NCBI GenBank assembly: GCA_947426265.1
Contig: CANEDJ010000024.1
Coordinates: 1-20,863, forward strand
Origin: MGBC102946 sp022793145
GTDB lineage: Bacteria > Bacillota_I > Bacilli_A > RF39 > UBA660
Length of the DNA stretch: 20,863 nucleotides
Direction of reading: 5' to 3'
Below the pieces are notes generated by a model that saw nothing but the letters and a program-made list of their open reading frames with translations, searched no databases and had not been told where the DNA came from. The translations under genes were made by a program, and so were the position numbers. Positions 12,576 to 20,863 of this stretch are shown one piece after another (within the stretch, counting starts at the first letter, position 1; the number at the start of each line of letters is the position of its first letter).

Positions 12576-14480
12576 CTAAATTTGATAATCATCTTCTAAT
12601 GAGAATTCTACATTTTCATTAATCCATTCTTTTCTTGGCTCTACTTTATCTCCCATTAATACACTTACTCGTTTTTCAGCAAGCGCAACGTCTGTGATAT
12701 TTACTTTGACAAGGCTTCTTGTTTCTGGATTCATTGTGGTTTCCCATAACTGGTCTGCATTCATTTCTCCAAGACCTTTATATCTTTGCGTTTCTAATTT
12801 AATTTTACTTTTCTTTAATATTTCATTTCGCTCTTCATCTGTCCAAGCATAATAAATAGTTTTTCCATTAAATAATTTATAAAGCGGTGGCATAGCAATA
12901 TAGACTTTTCCAGCTTCAATTAATGGTTTCATATATCGATAAAAGAAAGTTAATAAAAGGATTTGGATATGTGCTCCATCAACATCGGCATCGCTCATAA
13001 TAATGATTTTATCATAATTGGAATCTTCAATTTCAAAATCGCTTCCTACTCCAGCTCCAATAGTATGAATCATCGTATTGATTTCTTCATTTTTCCAGAT
13101 TTCTTCTAATCTAGCTTTTTCTGTATTGAGTACTTTTCCTCGGAGTGGCAAAATAGCTTGAAATTTTCTATCTCTTCCTTGTTTCGCACTTCCTCCTGCT
13201 GAATCTCCTTCGACTAAGAAAAGTTCATTCTTCTTAGGATTTTTCACTTGTGCAGGTGTAAGCTTTCCTGATAAAGCGCGTTCTTTTTTGTTTTTATCCT
13301 TTCCTGCTCGTGCTTCATCTCTGGCTTTTCTAGCCGCCTCTCTTACCATTTTACTTTTGACCATTTTGTCTAAGATTTTAGTAGCAATCGCCTTATTTTC
13401 TTCTAAGAAAAATTGAAGTTTTTCACTCACTACATTATCGACTGCATTTCTAGCTTCTGGTGTTCCTAATTTTCCTTTCGTCTGTCCTTCAAATTGTAAT
13501 AAATCTTCTGGTATTTTAAGACTTACAATAGCAGTCAATCCTTCTCTTGTATCTGCTCCCTCTAAATTTTTATCTTTTGGTTTTAAATATCCATTCGTCC
13601 TAGCATAATCATTAAAAACTCTTGTTAACGCAGATTTAAAGCCTACTTCATGAGTTCCACCATCACTAGTTTTAACATTGTTTACAAATGAAATAATATT
13701 TTCTGAATAAGTGTCTGTATATTGGAATGCTACATCGACTTCAATTTTATCCTTGATTCCCTCAAAACGCACAGCTTCATGTAGTGCTATTTTATCTTCA
13801 TTAACATATTCAACAAACGCTTTCAAACCATTTTCATAATGAAATATATCACGTTTCTTGTCTTCTTCATCAATGACTTCAATCATAAGCCCTTTTAATA
13901 AAAAAGCACTTTCTTGCATTCTTTCACATACTGTTGTATAAGAAAAATTTGTTGTTGAGAAAATTTCTGCATCTGGCATAAAATGGACTTTTGTTCCAGT
14001 TTTACTCGTTTTTTCTAATTTCTTCAAAGGAATATCTAACTTTCCACCATCTTTAAAACGAATAAAATGCTCATAGCCATCTCGCTTAATCGTTACTTCC
14101 ATCCATGAAGAAAGCGCATTTACTACACTCGCCCCTACTCCATGCAATCCTCCAGATACTTTATATCCACCCTCTTCAAATTTTCCGCCTGCATGTAATA
14201 CCGTATAGATTACCTCTGGTGTACTTTTTCCACTTGTATGTGTTCCAACTGGTACTCCACGACCTTCATCTTCTACACTAACACTATGATCTGCATGTAA
14301 GGTAATTTTTATTTTATTTCCATATCCATTGATTACTTCATCTATTCCATTATCAACGATTTCCCATACAAGATGATGTAGTCCTCTTTTATCTGTCGAA
14401 CCAATATACATTCCTGGACGCTTTCTAACAGCTTCTAGTCCCTCTAATATTTTTATGGAACTTTCATCATATTTCACCAT
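12576..14480 (-). CDS. parE: DNA topoisomerase IV subunit B
   Basis: The 634-residue ATPase subunit of topoisomerase IV. The GHKL ATPase has the catalytic Glu40 and Asn44 (VWEIVDNGIDEV), EDEGRGVPVG (70-79) and the GGLHGVGASVVNALS lid. The QTKGKLG loop (333-339) contains the ATP-contacting lysine. The TOPRIM domain shows LVEGDSAGGSAKQGRDRKFQ (Glu424) and SDADVDG (Asp497, Asp499, Asp501). HTIGAGVG and the adjacent ParC support ParE over GyrB. The start at 14480 has a G-rich GGGGG ribosome site. It heads the parE-parC operon behind a clear promoter. Confidence 0.95.
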   Translation of the reverse strand: MVKYDESSIKILEGLEAVRKRPGMYIGSTDKRGLHHLVWEIVDNGIDEVINGYGNKIKITLHADHSVSVEDEGRGVPVGTHTSGKSTPEVIYTVLHAGGKFEEGGYKVSGGLHGVGASVVNALSSWMEVTIKRDGYEHFIRFKDGGKLDIPLKKLEKTSKTGTKVHFMPDAEIFSTTNFSYTTVCERMQESAFLLKGLMIEVIDEEDKKRDIFHYENGLKAFVEYVNEDKIALHEAVRFEGIKDKIEVDVAFQYTDTYSENIISFVNNVKTSDGGTHEVGFKSALTRVFNDYARTNGYLKPKDKNLEGADTREGLTAIVSLKIPEDLLQFEGQTKGKLGTPEARNAVDNVVSEKLQFFLEENKAIATKILDKMVKSKMVREAARKARDEARAGKDKNKKERALSGKLTPAQVKNPKKNELFLVEGDSAGGSAKQGRDRKFQAILPLRGKVLNTEKARLEEIWKNEEINTMIHTIGAGVGSDFEIEDSNYDKIIIMSDADVDGAHIQILLLTFFYRYMKPLIEAGKVYIAMPPLYKLFNGKTIYYAWTDEERNEILKKSKIKLETQRYKGLGEMNADQLWETTMNPETRSLVKVNITDVALAEKRVSVLMGDKVEPRKEWINENVEFSLEDDYQI

Positions 14481-14521
14481 AAATCTGCCCCCAACCTACT
14501 TTTCTATCATCATTCTCATCC

Positions 14522-14551
14522 ATTATACCAAATTTCTTTATTTATTGTAAA
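14522..14551 (-). promoter_or_regulatory. Promoter of parE-parC
   Basis: On the minus strand TTTACA (14551-14546), 18 bases, TATAAT (14527-14522) with a TGG extension. It lies about 40 bases before the parE start. Confidence 0.78.
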
Positions 14552-14634
14552 GGAATTTTTGAATTTGATATCAATTTTCCCCTTATAAATAAAAGGATTT
14601 TTATCATTTAATTTTAATTCAAATTTTATAAAAC

Positions 14635-14666
14635 AAAAAATATATCAAACCCATGATATATTTTTT
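14635..14666 (-). terminator. Terminator of the pyruvate:ferredoxin oxidoreductase gene
   Basis: A 13-bp stem, AAAAAATATATCA and complement, with a six-base TGGGTT loop and T-run on the minus strand, just after the stop codon. It keeps nifJ transcription out of parE. Confidence 0.85.
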
Positions 14667-14672
14667 CATTTC

Positions 14673-17600
14673 TTATTTATTTTTCGTACTATTTTCTAAT
14701 GCCCTGTAATATTCATATCGTTTCATCGCTTCTTCTTTCTGATTTTCTAATAATTCCTTCGCATGCTCTGGATTAATAGCTGCTAACATGGCATATCTAG
14801 TTTGCCTCATCAAAAAATCTTCATATAAATTAAAATCGACATTTTTGCTATCTAAGTGAAAAGTATCAGTTTCTGGTAGATAACGAAATATTGGAAAATA
14901 CCCACTCATAGTCGCCATTTTTTCCATCTCAACACTATTTTCCATTCCACCTTTTATACCATGTGATATACAAGGAGTATAAGCAATTACAATGGATGGA
15001 CCCTTATGTTCTACTGCTTCTTTTAATGCTTTGATTAGTTGCATTCCATTTGCACCTAAAGAAACCTGTGCTACGTAAGCATTTGGGTAAGAAAGTGCAA
15101 TTCGAGCCAAATCTTTCTTAGATGTTTTTTTACCACTAGAGGCAAACGAAGCAATGGCGCCTTTCGGACTTGCTTTTGAAGACTGTCCTCCAGTATTAGA
15201 ATACACTTGGCTATCTAATACTAAGATATTAATATTATCATTACTTGCTAAAGCATGATCGATGCCACTAAAACCAATGTCATAAGCCCAGCCATCTCCA
15301 CCTATTGCAAAATGAGTTCTAGCTGGTAAATAGTCTTTTAAAATTTTAAATTCTGAAGGTAAAGATTCATAGTCTAATGATTGATATACTTTCTTTGTTA
15401 CCTCATAATTGTTTGGATGATTTAAATATTCTTGTAACAGTTCTGTATTTGGATTATTTTCCTCTATTAATTTTTTCATTTGTTTCATTAAACGGTTTTG
15501 AATAGTTTCAAAAGCTGTTAACATTCCATAACCATATTCCGCATTATCTTCAAACAAGGAGCTTGCCCATGCTACTGTATAGGGCATACTAGGCATACTT
15601 CCTCCATAAATAGAAGAACATCCTGTGGCATTGGCAATTACCAAAGATTCACCAAAAAGTTGTGTTAGAAGTTTAATGTAAGCAGTTTCTCCGCATCCTG
15701 CACAAGCTCCTGAAAAAACGAATTTTGGTTCTTTAAATTGAGTCCCTTTCATAGTATCCTTTGCTTCTTCTTGCTTTGTTGTTACATTTTTTATCAGATA
15801 ATCAAACATATCTTGTGTTTTCTCTTTTAAAGAAAGATCTAATTTTACTGTTTCTAATGCCTTCATTCCTTTTTTCCCAGGACAAGTTTTTAAACACACT
15901 CCACATCCAGTACAATCTTTTGGAGATATTGCAAGGATAAAATAATAAGAGTTCCCAATTGCTTTTTTACAATTTCTCCTAATATACTCTGGAGCTTTTT
16001 CATATTCTTCCTCATTAAGCAAGAATGGTCGAATAACACCATGTGGACAAACGAAAGAACATTGGTTACATTCTATACAATTATCAGAAATCCAACTTGG
16101 AACAATATCACTAATCGCTCTTTTTTCTAAATTGGCGGTTCCAGGAATAAAACTACCATCTTTATATGGAAGCATATCACTTGTTGTAAGTTCATTTCCA
16201 AGCCTTTTAGTCATCATCATATAAACATCATGAATATCATCTTTGATAGTTGGTTTAATAGAAACATCATCAACCATTAACTCAGCAATATAATTTTCAG
16301 CTTCTTCTATTGCAGAATAATTTGCATTTAATATACTTTCTCCTTTTTTAAAAAATTTATTTTTTGCATACTCTTTCATTTTTTCTTTTGCAATCTTATA
16401 ATCTAACAAATTAGAGATTTTTATAATGGCTGCTTCTAAAATCGTACTGATTTTATTTTGGAGTCCAACTTTTCTGGCTAACTCATAAGCATTAATGATA
16501 TAGAATTTAATATGTCGCTCTACCAAAATCTTTTTTATATGAGCTGGAAGAAAGTCCAAAACTTCTTCTTTGGTCTTACTTGTATTCAAAAGAAAAATTC
16601 CATTTTCTTCTATTTGTTCTAAAACAGAAAAATTATGCAAATAGTTTTCTTTGGTCACTACAACTACACTAGGGTTTTCAACATAATAAGTAGAACGAAT
16701 TGGCTCATTAGAAAATCTTAAATGACTAGCAGTTACTCCACCTGATTTTTTAGAATCATATTCAAAATAGCCTTGTACATAATCTTCTGTATTTTCTCCG
16801 ATCAATTTCATAATACTTTTTGAGGCACTCACCATGCCATCACTGCCATAACCATAAATTAAAAATTCTCGGCTCTTTTTTATTTTAAAATTTGAATCTT
16901 CAGATAAACTTAAATGTGTTAAATCATCTACAATCCCTATTGTAAAATTATTTTTTGGTTTTTCCTCTAACATGTCATAAACTGCTTTTATCATTGCTGG
17001 GGTCGTATTTTTACTAGATAATCCATAACGTCCACCAACAACATTTATATCCTTTTCTTTCAAAATATTTACTACATCTAAATATAATGGCTCTCCATTA
17101 CTTCCAGCTTCTTTTGTTCTATCCAAAACTGCAACTTTCTTTACTGTAGCTGGAATATTTTTTAAAAAATAATCTGGACTAAATGGTCGATATAAATGTA
17201 CTTCTAATAGGCCACAACGATAACCACTCTGATTTAAAATATCAATTGTTTCTTTAATGGTTTCACAAACAGATCCCATGGCAACAATCATTTTATCCGC
17301 TTTTTTATCTCCATAATACATGAATGGCTCATAATGAGTTCCCGCTTTTTTATTTAATATATTCATATAATTATTCACAATATCTGGAACAATATCATAA
17401 TCCCTATTACGTACTTCTGTCATCTGAAAATAAATATCATCGTTTTCTGCTGTACCACGAATTACTGGATTCAAAGGGTTTAATGCCTTCCCACGAAATT
17501 GATTTAATGCTTCTTCATCTATCATTTCTTTAAAATCAGATTTTTCTAACACTTCAATTTTTGAAAGCTCATGACTTGTTCTAAAACCATCAAAAAAATG

Positions 17601-18101
17601 CATAAAAGGAAGACTAGCTTTGATTGCTGATAAATGAGCAATCGCAGAAAGATAAGCTGTATCTTGTACAGAAGAAGATGCCAACATGCAAAATCCAGTA
17701 CTTCTGGCAGCATAAATATCTTGATGATCTCCAAAAATACTAAGTGCGTGAGTAGATAGAGTCCTAGCTGCTACATGCATAACACAAGGTAGCATTTCTC
17801 CAGCCATTTTGTACATATTTGGTATCATAAGTAATAATCCCTGACTAGCAGTATAAGTGCTTGTCAAACATCCAACTTGTAAAGAGCCATGCACCATTCC
17901 TGCTGCCCCCGCTTCGCTTTGCATTTCTACTACTTTTACTTGATCATCAAATAAATTGGTAATACCTTTATTACTCCATTCGTCAATGTGTTCTGCCATT
18001 GGACTAGATGGAGTAATTGGATAAATTCCTGCTACTTCTGTAAAATAATAAGAAGTTCGTGCACAAGCTTCATTTCCATCTACTGTAATCTTCTTTATCA
18101 T
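14673..18101 (-). CDS. nifJ: Pyruvate:ferredoxin (flavodoxin) oxidoreductase, single-chain
   Basis: Converts pyruvate and CoA to acetyl-CoA and CO2, passing electrons to ferredoxin or flavodoxin; central to anaerobic energy metabolism in the cytosol. The 1142-residue chain has the full domain order: pyruvate-binding YPITPSSPMAEHIDEW (27-42), transketolase-like domain II, CoA-binding domain III, a 2[4Fe-4S] ferredoxin domain (Cys675/678/681/685 and 730/733/736/740) and the thiamine diphosphate domain (GGDGWAYDIG, DSQVYSNTGGQSS). Cys800, 803, 828 and 1044 fit the third cluster. All key residues are present. The ATG at 18101 is preferred, with AAGGAG nine bases upstream; an ATG nine bases earlier abuts that site. 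Transcribed alone from two promoters. Confidence 0.96.
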   Translation of the reverse strand: MIKKITVDGNEACARTSYYFTEVAGIYPITPSSPMAEHIDEWSNKGITNLFDDQVKVVEMQSEAGAAGMVHGSLQVGCLTSTYTASQGLLLMIPNMYKMAGEMLPCVMHVAARTLSTHALSIFGDHQDIYAARSTGFCMLASSSVQDTAYLSAIAHLSAIKASLPFMHFFDGFRTSHELSKIEVLEKSDFKEMIDEEALNQFRGKALNPLNPVIRGTAENDDIYFQMTEVRNRDYDIVPDIVNNYMNILNKKAGTHYEPFMYYGDKKADKMIVAMGSVCETIKETIDILNQSGYRCGLLEVHLYRPFSPDYFLKNIPATVKKVAVLDRTKEAGSNGEPLYLDVVNILKEKDINVVGGRYGLSSKNTTPAMIKAVYDMLEEKPKNNFTIGIVDDLTHLSLSEDSNFKIKKSREFLIYGYGSDGMVSASKSIMKLIGENTEDYVQGYFEYDSKKSGGVTASHLRFSNEPIRSTYYVENPSVVVVTKENYLHNFSVLEQIEENGIFLLNTSKTKEEVLDFLPAHIKKILVERHIKFYIINAYELARKVGLQNKISTILEAAIIKISNLLDYKIAKEKMKEYAKNKFFKKGESILNANYSAIEEAENYIAELMVDDVSIKPTIKDDIHDVYMMMTKRLGNELTTSDMLPYKDGSFIPGTANLEKRAISDIVPSWISDNCIECNQCSFVCPHGVIRPFLLNEEEYEKAPEYIRRNCKKAIGNSYYFILAISPKDCTGCGVCLKTCPGKKGMKALETVKLDLSLKEKTQDMFDYLIKNVTTKQEEAKDTMKGTQFKEPKFVFSGACAGCGETAYIKLLTQLFGESLVIANATGCSSIYGGSMPSMPYTVAWASSLFEDNAEYGYGMLTAFETIQNRLMKQMKKLIEENNPNTELLQEYLNHPNNYEVTKKVYQSLDYESLPSEFKILKDYLPARTHFAIGGDGWAYDIGFSGIDHALASNDNINILVLDSQVYSNTGGQSSKASPKGAIASFASSGKKTSKKDLARIALSYPNAYVAQVSLGANGMQLIKALKEAVEHKGPSIVIAYTPCISHGIKGGMENSVEMEKMATMSGYFPIFRYLPETDTFHLDSKNVDFNLYEDFLMRQTRYAMLAAINPEHAKELLENQKEEAMKRYEYYRALENSTKNK

Positions 18102-18127
18102 GTTAGTCATCTCCTTTTCCTATTCAC

Positions 18128-18156
18128 ATTATAACACTATTTTTTTATACAAACAA
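18128..18156 (-). promoter_or_regulatory. Proximal promoter of nifJ
   Basis: TTGTTT (18156-18151), 17 bases, TATAAT (18133-18128) on the minus strand, with TGT before the -10. It lies about 27 bases upstream of the chosen start. Confidence 0.78.
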
Positions 18157-18208
18157 TTAGAAGTAGAAAAACCATTTTATATAACGAATGCACTCTTTTC
18201 TAGTAGAT

Positions 18209-18238
18209 AGTATATCACGTCTCAATTTAATTCGTCAA
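18209..18238 (-). promoter_or_regulatory. Distal promoter of nifJ
   Basis: TTGACG (18238-18233), 18 bases, TATACT (18214-18209) on the minus strand. It lies about 80 bases upstream of the proximal promoter and would give a longer leader. Confidence 0.6.
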
Positions 18239-18269
18239 TGCTAATTGTTAAAAGTACTTTTCAGTTAAT

Positions 18270-18291
18270 AAAAAAGAAAGTTCTACTTTCT
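18270..18291 (-). terminator. Terminator of the cysteine synthase-cysS operon
   Basis: AGAAAGT-AGA-ACTTTCT then six Ts on the minus strand, overlapping the cysS stop codon. Confidence 0.85.
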
Positions 18292-19680
18292 AAATGTATA
18301 AGTAGTCCCTTCTCTACTATCCTTTAATTCTACTCCCTTTTCTAAAAGATCATTTCTTATTTTATCTGCAAGTTCATAATTTTTCTCTTTTTTAGCTTCA
18401 TTTCTTTTACGTATCTGCTCTTCAATATAATCTTCTAGTTCTTGCTCTATTTTTGTTTCCTTCAAAAGATCCAAAGATAGTACTGTATCAAAAGACTCAA
18501 TTAAATATAGTTTCGTTTCATTACTACAATCCGATTTTAATACATCATAAAGTATTGTAACTGCATTTGCGGTATTCAAATCATTCTCTAAAGCTTCTTT
18601 AAATTTTTGTTCATACTTTTCAATCTTATCAAGCTCTTTTTGACCAGAACGATCATTTCGAATGGAAGCGACTTTTCCTAGCAATTTCTGATAAGCATTC
18701 TTTGTTGCTTCCATTGCTTCATAACTAAATACAAGTTGGCTTCTATAGTGACTATTTAAACAAAATAATCGATACACAAGTGGATTATATCCTTTGCTCT
18801 CTAATAGAGAAAGTGTTAGAAATTCTCCTTTTGATTTACTCATCTTTCCCGTATTATCATTTAAATGTTCTCCATGACACCAATAATTACACCATTTATG
18901 TCCAAGAAAACTTTCTGATTGTGCAATTTCATTTGTATGATGTGGGAAAATATTATCTACTCCACCACAATGAATATCTAAATATTCTCCTAAATATTTA
19001 TAAGAGATACCAGAACACTCAATATGCCATCCTGGATATCCTCTTCCCCAAGGACTGTCCCATTGCATTACTTGATTTTCAAATTTAGAAAGAGTAAACC
19101 AAAGTCCAAAGTCTGCAGGATTTCTCTTAGATTTATCTTCTTCTACATCTTCTCTAACCCCGACCAATAGATCTTCCTGATTTTTTCCTGAAAGCTCATA
19201 ATAATTTGGAAATTTTGAAACATCAAAGTAAATGTTTCCCCCCGCTTGATATGCATATCCTTTTTCTAATAAAGTTTTGATCATTTCAATATATGTATCA
19301 ATATGATCAGATGCTTTTTCTATAATAATAGGACGTTTTATATTTAGTTTGTCAATATCACTCATAAATGCATCAGTATAAAAGGCAGCTATTTCATAAA
19401 CTGTTTTATGTTCTCTTAAAGCACCTTTTTGCATTTTATCTTCGCCTGTATCCCCATCACTTGTCATATGACCTACATCAGTGATATTCATAACACGTTT
19501 TACATCATATCCTAAATATTCTAAAGATTTTTGCAATATATCTTCAAAAACATAAGTTCTAAGATTTCCAATATGGGCAAAGTGATAAACAGTTGGCCCA
19601 CATGTATACATTTTCACAATTCCCTTTTCATATGTAGAAAATTCTTCTACTTTTTTTGATAATGTATTATATAGTTTCAT
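18283..19680 (-). CDS. cysS: Cysteinyl-tRNA synthetase
   Basis: Class I synthetase charging tRNA-Cys with cysteine; 465 residues, the normal size. The HIGH-type motif is FAHIGNLR (34-41). The cysteine-sensing zinc site is complete: Cys27 (YTCGPTVYH), Cys222 (WHIECSG), His247 and Glu251 (FPHHTNEIAQSE). The KMSKS loop is exact at 279-283. The C-terminal DALR-like helical domain and basic anticodon-binding end (ADKIRNDLLEKGVELKDS) are present. The ATG at 19680 follows AAGGTGAG. It starts 20 bases after the cysteine synthase stop, so the enzyme that makes cysteine and the one that uses it share a transcript. Confidence 0.96.
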   Translation of the reverse strand: MKLYNTLSKKVEEFSTYEKGIVKMYTCGPTVYHFAHIGNLRTYVFEDILQKSLEYLGYDVKRVMNITDVGHMTSDGDTGEDKMQKGALREHKTVYEIAAFYTDAFMSDIDKLNIKRPIIIEKASDHIDTYIEMIKTLLEKGYAYQAGGNIYFDVSKFPNYYELSGKNQEDLLVGVREDVEEDKSKRNPADFGLWFTLSKFENQVMQWDSPWGRGYPGWHIECSGISYKYLGEYLDIHCGGVDNIFPHHTNEIAQSESFLGHKWCNYWCHGEHLNDNTGKMSKSKGEFLTLSLLESKGYNPLVYRLFCLNSHYRSQLVFSYEAMEATKNAYQKLLGKVASIRNDRSGQKELDKIEKYEQKFKEALENDLNTANAVTILYDVLKSDCSNETKLYLIESFDTVLSLDLLKETKIEQELEDYIEEQIRKRNEAKKEKNYELADKIRNDLLEKGVELKDSREGTTYTFRK

Positions 19681-19700
19681 TTTCTCACCTTCTGGCTTTA

Positions 19701-20687
19701 TTATAACACATTCTTTTCTTTTGAAGCAATGATTTCATAGTTTAATAGTTCAATTTGATTAGAAAGAAAATCTGGATTTAAATCTAATGAATCACTTAAT
19801 TTAGTTGAAAGATATTTTTTATTATCATCTGGAAATACAGTAACAACATTTCCATCATTTTGTTCTTGAAACTTTATTGCCCCCAATAAGTTAGCCCCCG
19901 AAGAAATTCCAACTGCTAATCCCAGTTTTCGGGCCAATAAGCGACTCATATTAACCGCATCTTCGTCATCAATTAAATAAATATCATCAATCAAACCTCG
20001 ATCTACAATTTTAGGTATTAAACCATCTCCAATTCCCTCAATCAGATGATCTTTCTTTTCTATGTATCCATTTTTTAAAATTGCAGCTCCTAAGGGTTCT
20101 ATTGCAATAATTTGAATATTAGGGTTTTCTTTTTTTAAACGCTCCCCTACCCCCATTAAAGTTCCACCTGTTCCTATTCCAGATATAAAACTATCTATTG
20201 AAACTGGAAGTTGATTTAATATTTCAACAGCTGTTGTCTCATAATGAGCATTCACATTATCTTCATTATCAAATTGGTTTGGACGATAACCATTTATTTG
20301 ATAAGCTAGTATATTCGCTCTTTTAATACATTCTTCAAAACCTCCCTCTTCTTTAGATATCAAAATGACATTTGCACCATATAATTTTAACAATTTTATG
20401 CGTTCTTGGCTTACCCAATCAGGCATAAAAATAGTAACAGGATGCCTATAATAAGCTCCCAAGGATGCAAATGCTATTCCTGTATTGCCACTAGTTACTT
20501 CAATGATTGGCATACCATCTTTCAGTTCATTTCTCTGTTTGGCTTTTTTCAAAATATAAAGAGCAACTCGATCTTTAATACTACCAGATAAATTATAAGA
20601 TTCCAGTTTTACATAAACTGATTTTAAATTTCCATCTAATTTATAATTAATTTTAATCATGGGAGTATTTCCTATTAATTCATTCAT
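19701..20687 (-). CDS. cysK: Cysteine synthase family (O-acetylserine sulfhydrylase), PLP-dependent
   Basis: Builds cysteine from O-acetylserine (or a related activated serine) and sulfide. In the 328-residue protein the PLP lysine is Lys38 in NLSGSIKDR, with TSGNTG (65-70) binding the substrate carboxylate, GIGTGGTLMG holding the cofactor phosphate and GISSGAN near the pyridine. The C-terminal VVTVFPDDNKKYLST matches the family. The motif usually reads NPGGSVKDR, so LSGS is a slight variant, and a cystathionine beta-synthase-type role cannot be excluded. Start at 20687: AGGTAGGTG lies before this ATG, whereas an earlier in-frame GTG overlaps it. First gene of an operon with cysS. No T-box is seen in the short leader. 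Confidence 0.88.
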   Translation of the reverse strand: MNELIGNTPMIKINYKLDGNLKSVYVKLESYNLSGSIKDRVALYILKKAKQRNELKDGMPIIEVTSGNTGIAFASLGAYYRHPVTIFMPDWVSQERIKLLKLYGANVILISKEEGGFEECIKRANILAYQINGYRPNQFDNEDNVNAHYETTAVEILNQLPVSIDSFISGIGTGGTLMGVGERLKKENPNIQIIAIEPLGAAILKNGYIEKKDHLIEGIGDGLIPKIVDRGLIDDIYLIDDEDAVNMSRLLARKLGLAVGISSGANLLGAIKFQEQNDGNVVTVFPDDNKKYLSTKLSDSLDLNPDFLSNQIELLNYEIIASKEKNVL

Positions 20688-20760
20688 TTTCTTCACCTAC
20701 CTTACTATAAGTAATTATATTATGTTTGACACAGTTTAAGCGGAAATTTCTAAAAAATTA

Positions 20761-20789
20761 TTGCATATTATAAATTAGTATGATATTAT
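20761..20789 (+). promoter_or_regulatory. Likely promoter of the tRNA at 20809
   Basis: TTGCAT at 20761-20766, 17 bases, TATTAT at 20784-20789, 19 bases before the tRNA 5' end. Both hexamers are imperfect, but spacing and position fit. Confidence 0.55.
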
Positions 20790-20808
20790 ATATAAGTAAA
20801 TTGCGATC

Positions 20809-20863
20809 GGACCTTTAGCTCAGTTGGTTAGAGCATCCGGCTCATAACCGGGCGGTCGTAGGT
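20809..20863 (+). tRNA. tRNA with CAU anticodon, probably tRNA-Ile2 (lysidine), 3' part beyond the window
   Basis: The first 55 bases of a tRNA: acceptor 5' strand GGACCTT, D-arm GCTCAGTTGGTTAGAGC, anticodon arm CCGG-CTCATAA-CCGG, and the start of the T-arm (GTAGG). The anticodon CAU could mean elongator Met, initiator Met or Ile2. The initiator is unlikely because the anticodon stem lacks its GGG/CCC pairs. C4 and C5 in the acceptor stem are features that TilS is known to read in E. coli tRNA-Ile2, and the sequence resembles Mollicutes/Bacillus tRNA-Ile2 as I recall them, so Ile2 is favoured. The T-loop and 3' end are off the window. Confidence 0.85.

Noticed and set aside
12576..14480. gyrB instead of parE
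   Set aside because: The adjacent downstream gene is ParC-like (HGNNGSMDGDG region) and the protein has ParE-like features, so topoisomerase IV fits better.
14481..14672. Small gene or RNA between nifJ and parE
   Set aside because: The interval is accounted for by the nifJ terminator and the parE promoter; no reading frame with a ribosome site was seen.
20688..20808. T-box or S-box riboswitch controlling cysteine synthase-cysS
   Set aside because: The gap is too short, is shared with the divergent tRNA promoter, and shows no T-box consensus or terminator/antiterminator pair.
1..20863. Genetic code 4 (TGA = Trp) for the whole window
   Set aside because: The tryptophans checked in conserved proteins use TGG and only one gene is interrupted, so global reassignment is not supported, although TGA stops are rare.
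1..20863. CRISPR array, insertion sequence or prophage
   Set aside because: No regularly spaced direct repeats, transposase, integrase or phage structural gene was seen.

Overview
The window is AT-rich DNA from a low-GC Firmicute of the Bacilli/Mollicutes type. Supporting this are the Bacillus-like YlbD-YlbE-RsmD block, the ParE-ParC pair, rpsU-yqeY, purine-rich Shine-Dalgarno sites before nearly every gene, and consensus sigma-A promoters, several with a TGn extended -10. A full-length pyruvate:ferredoxin oxidoreductase points to an anaerobe. A host-associated gut bacterium is plausible, but I cannot name the taxon. Nearly all genes lie on the minus strand; the exceptions are one small gene at 2431 and a tRNA at the right edge.

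Right to left, in the direction of transcription: a partial tRNA with CAU anticodon (plus strand, 20809 on); cysteine synthase followed by cysteinyl-tRNA synthetase; pyruvate:ferredoxin oxidoreductase with two tandem promoters; topoisomerase IV parE-parC; a membrane-anchored GH3 beta-N-acetylhexosaminidase; an unrecognised 185-residue protein; ylbD-ylbE-rsmD; a peptide-secretion operon (6641 to 3666); rpsU-yqeY; and, at the left, a nucleotide/NAD-type cluster (NrtR-like regulator, thymidine kinase, a histidine phosphatase interrupted by an in-frame TGA, and a P-loop ATPase cut by the window edge).

The most interesting region is 3666-6641. It encodes a C39 peptidase-ABC exporter, a small single-pass membrane protein, two short peptides with double-glycine leaders, and a third hydrophobic cationic peptide without a leader, closed by a terminator. 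The three peptide genes are only 48 to 55 codons long and easily missed. I infer a two-peptide bacteriocin-like or signalling system with a candidate immunity peptide. Both leadered peptides carry one cysteine, exactly third from the C-terminus.

The second notable signal is a 19-bp imperfect dyad (AAGTGT-N7-ACGC, then AT or TT) before nrtR, thymidine kinase and the histidine phosphatase. In front of nrtR it fills the spacer of a perfect TTGACA-N17-TATAAT promoter, which makes it a strong candidate operator for the NrtR-like regulator.
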